From Lachnospiraceae bacterium (GTDB taxonomy: Bacteria; Bacillota; Clostridia; Lachnospirales; Lachnospiraceae), in contig JALCRM010000001.1 in the NCBI GenBank assembly GCA_022652545.1, positions 124,001 to 188,000 of the forward strand: 64,000 nt of DNA, in the 5' to 3' direction. The translations under genes were made by a program, and so were the position numbers. Below are positions 58,225-64,000 of this stretch, one piece after another; within the stretch, counting starts at the first letter, position 1; each line of letters starts with the position of its first letter. The notes beneath the pieces were generated by a model. It was not told where the DNA came from and made no database searches. It worked only from the letters and a program-made list of their open reading frames with translations.

Positions 58225-58296
58225 ATACAGGCAATTTGCATATATTTAGCGAAAATACAGACAATTTAGATATTATAAGAAAAATTATTGACAATT
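58225..58296 (+). repeat. 30-bp-spaced direct repeats upstream of the ncRNA promoter
   Basis: ATACAGRCAATTT at 58225 and 58255 (22/30 identity between 30-mers); GRCAATT core at 58230, 58260 and 58290, the last overlapping the -35. Confidence 0.8.
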
Positions 58297-58316
58297 ATCG
58301 AGCCGCAGGCTATTAT
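58288..58316 (+). promoter_or_regulatory. Strong sigma-A-type promoter TTGACA-N17-TATTAT
   Basis: Perfect -35, 17-bp spacer, 5/6 -10. Confidence 0.85.
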
Positions 58317-58322
58317 CTAGTT

Positions 58323-58780
58323 AAAGAAAGGTCAGTGGAATTCCTGAAGAGGAAACCAAAGGACTGACGAAGCGACTCGCAGGTCGCAACCAAAGAGGAA
58401 AGGAAGGTACACTCCGCCGGCACACAGAATGTTCCAAAGCATTATAACAAAGGTTCAGTCAACAGATCGTTATTCTGACTCAAAGACGTGATGAAGATCG
58501 TGACCGGATCGTCTGAAAAGCAGCAGGGACTGAAGATCGAGGAAGCGAGTTCAATGGGATCTCTGAGGAGATCACCGGGATGAGGACCTTCCGAAAGATG
58601 AACAGTCGGAGCTCCGCCACAGCGGTACCGCGTCAGACATCACAAGTACATAACGTACAAAGGTAAATGAGGCTGAATGACGAGAAGAAAAACGGAGGTG
58701 CACTCCATTGGAAAGTGAGTCCTTGGAAGCAGTAAAGTAGGAGGCCATTGCGACGAGAAAGCAATGGCCTCCTGCTTTTA
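58323..58780 (+). ncRNA. Large structured non-coding RNA, family not identified
   Basis: ORF-free region; promoter directly upstream; hairpins GCGAC/GTCGC (58372-58387), GATCTC-TGAG-GAGATC (58558-58573), CCGC-CACA-GCGG (58614-58625), GTAC/GTAC (58646-58658); ends in a strong intrinsic terminator. Confidence 0.8.
58739..58780 (+). terminator. Intrinsic terminator of the ncRNA
   Basis: AGGAGGCCATTGC-GACGAGAAA-GCAATGGCCTCCT-GCTTTTA, 13-bp perfect stem. Confidence 0.92.
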
Positions 58781-58883
58781 CTGTGGGGCTTTTGTAGTGG
58801 GACGCAGCGGATTATGCTATATTATGTTCAACAGAAGGCGCCGCTGCTGACATTCGGGCCGCCTGACCTGCGGAGGTTCTCAG

Positions 58884-60407
58884 ATGACCAGGTTCTTTTC
58901 CGGAATATCGGAACGCTTATCGCTGCACCGGCTTGCAGCTGCTGCAATTCTGTTCCTTGTCCTGTCTCTGTGCCCCATTCTGTGGATCTCTTTTTACGGA
59001 TACGCATCCGGTGACGATCTCGGATACGGTTTCTACGTAAAGCACGTCCTGGAGGAAGGCGGAACGCTGCTCCAGGTGCTGTCTTCCGTATGCGGCGAGA
59101 TCCGCAATGCCCGCATCAGCTGGCAGGGCACCTGGTCATCGATCTTTCTGTTCTGCTTCGAACCGAGCGTTTTCGGGGAACGCTTTTATACGCTGGTTCC
59201 CTGGATCGCAGTCTTTTTCTTTCTGGCCGGAACAGGCGCATTCCTGCATACAGTCCTGGTCAGGCATGCCGGGATGGGCAAAGATGCGTTTGCAGTCCTC
59301 TTCTCGTCGCTTGCTGTTTTTTCTCTCCAGTATCTTCCTTACATGCGCGGAGGGATCTTCTGGTACACTTCGGTCGTTCACTATACCGTGCCCTATGGAG
59401 TGGCGCTGCTTTGTCTGTCGGCGGCATACGGCTGTCTTTATAAAGACAGGAAAATGGTACCGCTGTGCATCGGCGCCGCCTACCTGGGAGGCGCAGGGTA
59501 TCCGCCCATAGTACTGCTGGCGGAAGGCCTGTTCTTCCTTATCCTCTACGGACTTTACAAGGCTTCGCACGGCATGGCGGAAATGCGGACGCGTGCGCTC
59601 CGGCTCCTTCTTCCTCTTGCGCTGCTGCTCACCGGGTTTGCAGTGAGCGCTACCGCACCCGGCAACCGCGTACGCGGAGGCAGCGGCTTCGGACTGAATG
59701 CCGGAAGTCTCCTGAAGACACTGACGGGGTCAGCCGCGGAAGGGATCACCGGGAGCCTTTGCGAGTTCCGGAGAGTGCCGGTCCTGTTTTTCCTTGTCAT
59801 CATGATCGTTTTTGTGACAGTGCGCGATGCGGAAAACTGTGAAAGTGACCGCAGGACCGGTCCGATGCAGCCGGCTGTTGCCACGGTGCTGTGTTATCTT
59901 TGCACCGCCGGCGTCTATGCACCGGGCATTTTTGCGGGGACATCCGTATCGGGCGGACTGCCCGATACGGTGTGGTTCGTATTTCTCCTTATGCTCACAG
60001 TATGGCTTGCTTCCGTGACGAGGTGGCTGGTTGCGCGGGGAGATCTGAAAGGCCGGCTGCCGGCCGCCGTCAGGGTCCCGGCGGTATTCGTTTCGCTTGC
60101 GGTCTGTCTGCTGTTTGCAGGAAGAGTGACAGCCGGCAGCGTGGATGCCGTCTGCGTACGCTTTGCGGCCAGCGGGGAACTGGCCGATTATTCGGCGCAG
60201 ATGAAGGAAAGGATCGCACTTCTGACTGACCCTTCCGCAGAGGACGTGACGGTACCGGAGATGAATGACCAGCAGGGGCCTTTCATGTGCATGCCGCTGG
60301 TGCGCGATACCGAAAATTTCGTAAATAAAAGCACGGCTGCCTTTTACGGTAAAAATTCCGTGACAGCCGTGCCGAGAGACGAATATGAAAAGCAGAATCA
60401 CAGTTAA
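58884..60407 (+). CDS. Polytopic membrane protein (DUF6056-like)
   Basis: ISFYGYASGDDLGYGFYVKHVLEEGGTLLQVLSSV...SWQGTWSSIFLFCFEPSVFGERFY; many TMs. Confidence 0.7.
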   Translation: MTRFFSGISERLSLHRLAAAAILFLVLSLCPILWISFYGYASGDDLGYGFYVKHVLEEGGTLLQVLSSVCGEIRNARISWQGTWSSIFLFCFEPSVFGERFYTLVPWIAVFFFLAGTGAFLHTVLVRHAGMGKDAFAVLFSSLAVFSLQYLPYMRGGIFWYTSVVHYTVPYGVALLCLSAAYGCLYKDRKMVPLCIGAAYLGGAGYPPIVLLAEGLFFLILYGLYKASHGMAEMRTRALRLLLPLALLLTGFAVSATAPGNRVRGGSGFGLNAGSLLKTLTGSAAEGITGSLCEFRRVPVLFFLVIMIVFVTVRDAENCESDRRTGPMQPAVATVLCYLCTAGVYAPGIFAGTSVSGGLPDTVWFVFLLMLTVWLASVTRWLVARGDLKGRLPAAVRVPAVFVSLAVCLLFAGRVTAGSVDAVCVRFAASGELADYSAQMKERIALLTDPSAEDVTVPEMNDQQGPFMCMPLVRDTENFVNKSTAAFYGKNSVTAVPRDEYEKQNHS

Positions 60408-60433
60408 CCGAAGGATCCCGGTTACTTCAGATT

Positions 60434-60469
60434 ACGAAGAACCTTCCGGTCACGAAGAACCTTACGGTT
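60434..60469. repeat. Two tandem 18-bp repeats between convergent genes
   Basis: ACGAAGAACCTTMCGGTY at 60434 and 60452; the second overlaps the stop codon of the minus-strand gene. Confidence 0.7.
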
Positions 60470-63400
60470 CCATGGCGGTTTCAGGCGACTGAGTCCCGCC
60501 TCCGCGGCCTGCTTTTTCCGCAGCCAGATTCTTCTGCGCCGTGGAAAGCAGAAGCTTGATACGGTTCAGCTGATTGACTTCCGAAGCGCCGGGGTCGTAG
60601 TCGATCGCCGCGATGTTGGCGTTCGGATAGAAACGCCTGATCTTTTTGATGACCCCTTTGCCGATGATATGGTTCGGCAGGCAGCCGAAAGGCTGGATAC
60701 AGACGATGTTCGGCGTGCCGCCTCTGATCAGTTCGATCATTTCTCCTGTCAGGAACCAGCCCTCGCCGGTCTCGTTGCCGATGGAAACGATCTGTTTTGC
60801 ATATTTTACAATGACGTCTATCGGGACGAAGGGCTCAAAGCGGGCGGACTTTTTCAGGGCGCGGTTGATCGGAGAAAGAAACAGCTGCACCACGTTGATG
60901 CCGAAGCGGCTCCACCGTGCCGTACGCTTGCTTGTTCCGAGTTCCTTTGCCTTGAAGATCTGGTTGTAGAAGCAGTAGAGCATGAAGCCCATAAGATTCG
61001 GTACTTCTACTTCCGCACCTTCCTGTTCCAGCAGATCGACCAGATGGTTGTTGGCAGCCGGGGCATATTTTACCAGGATCTCCCCCACGATGCCGACGCG
61101 CGGTTTCCGCTCTTCCCGGATCGGCAGCGCGTCGAAATCACGGATGATCTCGATGCACATACGGTGTACGGCGGCGACATTCGGGCCTTTTACCCGTGTC
61201 AGGAAGTCGGTGCACTTTGCCACCCAGCTCCGGTGCAGCTCTTCCGCGGAGCCTTCCTTCAGTTCATAGGGGCGGACACGGTACAGACACTTCATGAACA
61301 CATCGCCGAAAACGCAGGCAAAGGCTACGCGTACCAGTGTTTTAAGATCCAGGCTGAAGCCCGGGTTGCTTTCGAGCCCGGAGAGATTGGCCGAGATGAC
61401 AGGTACCTGTTCGAGGCCGGCCTTTCTCAGTGCGCGGCGGATGAATCCGACGTAGTTCGAGGCGCGGCAGCCGCCTCCGGTCTGTGTCATGAGGATGGCT
61501 GTTTTGTTTGGATCGTACGCACCGGATTCCAGAGCGTACATGATCTGTCCGACGACATAGATGGAGGGATAGCAGGCGTCGTTGTTCACATAGCGCAGCC
61601 CGCAGTCGATGGCCTTCCGGTCGTCGCCGCCGAGAATGACGAAATTGTAGCCGCAGGAGCGCAGAGCCACCTCGATCAGTTCAAAATGGATCGGCGACAT
61701 CTGCGGGCAGATGATCGTATATTTTGCGTCGTGCATCTCCTTTGTGAAAGGCACCTTTTTAATGGCGGAGGAGCGTACGGTGCGCTGTGCGTGTTCCCTT
61801 TCGCGGATACGGATCGCAGCGAGCAGGGAGCGCACGCGGATGCGGGCGCTGCCCAGGTTGTTGACTTCGTCGATCTTCAGGCAGGTGTAGATCTTGTCGG
61901 AACCGGACAGGATGTCGTTCACCTGGTCGGTCGTGACGGCGTCGAGGCCGCAGCCGAAGGAATTCAGCTGTATGAGGTCCAGGTCGTCGCGCGTCCTCAC
62001 GAAACTGGCCGCCGCGTACATGCGGGAGTGGTACATCCACTGGTCGAGCACGGTGAGCGGACGTTCCGGCAGGGCAAGGTGCGAGATCGAGTCCTCGGAC
62101 AAAACAGCGATATCGTAGCTGTTGATCATCTCGGGGATGCCGTGATTGATCTCGGGGTCGATGTGATAAGGTCTGCCTGCCAGCACGATGCCATGGATAT
62201 GATGTTCTTCCATGTATCGGAGCGTCTCTTCGCCTTTGGCCTGTATATCCCGGCGGCAGGCAGCCATTTCTTCCCAGCCGGCGGCTGCTGCGGCTTTGAC
62301 ATCCGCGGCAGGTATGGAGGAAAATTCATTGACGAGCGCTCCGGTCACCGTGTCCAGCGATTCAAAGGACAGGAACGGGTTGCGGAAGTCCACCTGCCCC
62401 GAGGTGATCTCATCCATGTTGTTCCGGATGTTTTCCGAATAGGAAGTCACGATCGGGCAGTTGTAGTGGTTGTCGGCGCCCTGCACCTCCTTCCGCTCAT
62501 AGAACAGGGCGGGGTAGAAGATGAAGTCGACCTTCTGGTGGATGAGCCATTCCACGTGGCCGTGCGCCAGCTTGGCCGGGTAGCACTCCGATTCGCTGGG
62601 AATGGATTCGATGCCCAGTTCGTAAGTGGCGTGTGTGGAAAGCGGGGAAAGCACGACCCGGTAGCCGAGTTTCCGGAAAAACACCGCCCAGAACGGATAA
62701 TTCTCATACATGTTGAGGACGCGGGGGATACCGACGGAACCGCGAGGCGCCTTGTCGGCTTCCAGCGGCTCATAGTCGAAGATACGCTTCAGCTTGTATT
62801 CGTAGAGGTTCGGAATGCCCTTGGAATTGCGTTCCTTACCCAGGCCGCGTTCGCAGCGGTTGCCGGAGATGTACTGGCGGCCGCCTGTGAAGCGGTTGAT
62901 GGTCAGGCGGCAGTTGTTGGTGCAGCCCTTGCACTTGGCCATGGAAGTCTCGAACTGCAGGTCTTCGATCTGCCTGAAGGTGAGCATCGATGTTTTGACA
63001 GGGAAGCCGTTGTTCTCTTCGACAGCCTGGCGGTAGCGCTCGCGTGCGATCAGGGCCGCACCGAACGCGCCCATGATGCCTGCGATATCGGGGCGCACGA
63101 CGTTCGCGCCGGAGATGCTTTCGAAAGCGCGCAGCACGGCGTCGTTATAGAAAGTACCGCCCTGCACGACGATGTTGCGGCCGAGCATGGAGGCATCCGA
63201 GACCTTGATGACCTTGAAAAGCGCGTTTTTAATGACGGAGTAGGAGAGGCCGGCGGAAATATCCGCGACGGAAGCGCCTTCCTTCTGCGCCTGCTTGACT
63301 TTGGAGTTCATAAAGACCGTGCAGCGCGTGCCGAGGTCGATCGGATTTTTGGCAAACAGCGCGGCCTGTGCGAAATCCTGTACGGAAAGATCCAGGGATT

Positions 63401-64000
63401 TGGCAAAGGTCTCGAGGAAGGAACCGCAGCCGGAGGAGCAGGCTTCGTTCAGGGTGACCGAATCCACCGCGTGGTTGCGCAGGCGGATGCACTTCATGTC
63501 CTGCCCGCCGATGTCCAGGATACAGTCCACCTCCGGTTCAAAGAAGGAAGCGGCATAGTAGTGGGCGATCGTCTCCACTTCGCCGTAGTCGAGCATGAAG
63601 GCGGCTTTGAGCAGCGCCTCGCCGTAGCCTGTGGAACAGCTGCTGACGACGTGCACGTCTCTGGGGATGATGGAGTCGATCTCGCGGATCGAACGGATGG
63701 CCGTACGCAGCGGCGAGCCGTTGTTATTGTCGTAGAACGAGTAAAGGAGGGAACCGTCTTCTCCGACCAGTGCCAGCTTGGTCGTCGTGGAACCGGCGTC
63801 GATGCCGAGATAGCAGTTGCCGTGATACTTTTTGAGGTCGCCCTTGGTGACCTGGGCCACGGAATGGCGTTTCCTGAATTCCTCATAGTCCGCTTCGGAT
63901 GCGAAAAGAGGCTCCATCCGCGCCACTTCAAAGCGGAATGAGAATTCCTTTGACAGGCGTTCCTCCAGCGAAGGCAGGGAAAGGGCGCCTTCGGGTCCGG
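60462..64000 (-). CDS. 2-hydroxyacyl-CoA dehydratase activase/BadF-type ATPase fused to dehydratase-like (DUF2229-type) domains; 5' end beyond window
   Basis: CYLGIDAGSTTTKLALVGEDGSLLYSFY, DIGGQDMKCIRL, NEACSSGCGSFLETFAKSL, ISGNRCERG; frame stays open to position 64000 (..EGALSLPSLEERLSKEFSFRFEVARMEP). Confidence 0.93.
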   Translation of the reverse strand, partial: GPEGALSLPSLEERLSKEFSFRFEVARMEPLFASEADYEEFRKRHSVAQVTKGDLKKYHGNCYLGIDAGSTTTKLALVGEDGSLLYSFYDNNNGSPLRTAIRSIREIDSIIPRDVHVVSSCSTGYGEALLKAAFMLDYGEVETIAHYYAASFFEPEVDCILDIGGQDMKCIRLRNHAVDSVTLNEACSSGCGSFLETFAKSLDLSVQDFAQAALFAKNPIDLGTRCTVFMNSKVKQAQKEGASVADISAGLSYSVIKNALFKVIKVSDASMLGRNIVVQGGTFYNDAVLRAFESISGANVVRPDIAGIMGAFGAALIARERYRQAVEENNGFPVKTSMLTFRQIEDLQFETSMAKCKGCTNNCRLTINRFTGGRQYISGNRCERGLGKERNSKGIPNLYEYKLKRIFDYEPLEADKAPRGSVGIPRVLNMYENYPFWAVFFRKLGYRVVLSPLSTHATYELGIESIPSESECYPAKLAHGHVEWLIHQKVDFIFYPALFYERKEVQGADNHYNCPIVTSYSENIRNNMDEITSGQVDFRNPFLSFESLDTVTGALVNEFSSIPAADVKAAAAAGWEEMAACRRDIQAKGEETLRYMEEHHIHGIVLAGRPYHIDPEINHGIPEMINSYDIAVLSEDSISHLALPERPLTVLDQWMYHSRMYAAASFVRTRDDLDLIQLNSFGCGLDAVTTDQVNDILSGSDKIYTCLKIDEVNNLGSARIRVRSLLAAIRIREREHAQRTVRSSAIKKVPFTKEMHDAKYTIICPQMSPIHFELIEVALRSCGYNFVILGGDDRKAIDCGLRYVNNDACYPSIYVVGQIMYALESGAYDPNKTAILMTQTGGGCRASNYVGFIRRALRKAGLEQVPVISANLSGLESNPGFSLDLKTLVRVAFACVFGDVFMKCLYRVRPYELKEGSAEELHRSWVAKCTDFLTRVKGPNVAAVHRMCIEIIRDFDALPIREERKPRVGIVGEILVKYAPAANNHLVDLLEQEGAEVEVPNLMGFMLYCFYNQIFKAKELGTSKRTARWSRFGINVVQLFLSPINRALKKSARFEPFVPIDVIVKYAKQIVSIGNETGEGWFLTGEMIELIRGGTPNIVCIQPFGCLPNHIIGKGVIKKIRRFYPNANIAAIDYDPGASEVNQLNRIKLLLSTAQKNLAAEKAGRGGGTQSPETAMEP

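Noticed and set aside
58323-58780. RNase P RNA, tmRNA or group II intron
   Set aside because: No P4-type GAGGAAAGTCC...ACAGAA core, no tRNA-like ends/CCA or tag ORF, no GTGYG start or domain V motif.
60669-63941. 1090-aa plus-strand ORF
   Set aside because: Antisense of the activase/dehydratase-type gene, which has clear family motifs on the minus strand; low-complexity translation without domains.
1-64000. Insertion sequence or prophage
   Set aside because: No transposase, integrase or phage structural gene recognised in the ORF track.

Overview
64 kb chromosomal window, moderately GC-rich and densely coding. It looks like a Lachnospiraceae/Clostridia-type Firmicute, judged from gene content and Shine-Dalgarno usage only. 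Main blocks: a transglutaminase-like surface protein and two hybrid histidine kinases; a long coiled-coil protein; pyrBI; a LytTR regulator; a divergent argG / argC-GNAT-argJ-(membrane protein)-argB-argD cluster; a comEA / two-component / GerMN lipoprotein / comEC block; a large surface-glycan-type locus (membrane glycosyltransferase-like proteins, GT4, epimerase, methyltransferase, flippase-like protein, radical SAM, GT2s, YfhO, PAP2, acetyltransferase) interrupted by holA, mutY and glyA; and a 2-hydroxyacyl-CoA dehydratase activase-type protein running off the right edge. Two unexplained signals stand out. (1) A dispersed ~103-106 bp structured element, about nine full or partial units at six loci. 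All units are co-oriented with the downstream gene, built from three hairpin modules, show compensatory changes in their stems, and end at the Shine-Dalgarno/start codon of unrelated genes. (2) A ~457-nt orphan non-coding transcription unit (about 58323-58780) with a near-consensus promoter, several internal hairpins and a 13-bp intrinsic terminator. It is preceded by 30-bp-spaced direct repeats. No tRNA, rRNA, CRISPR array or transposase was recognised.
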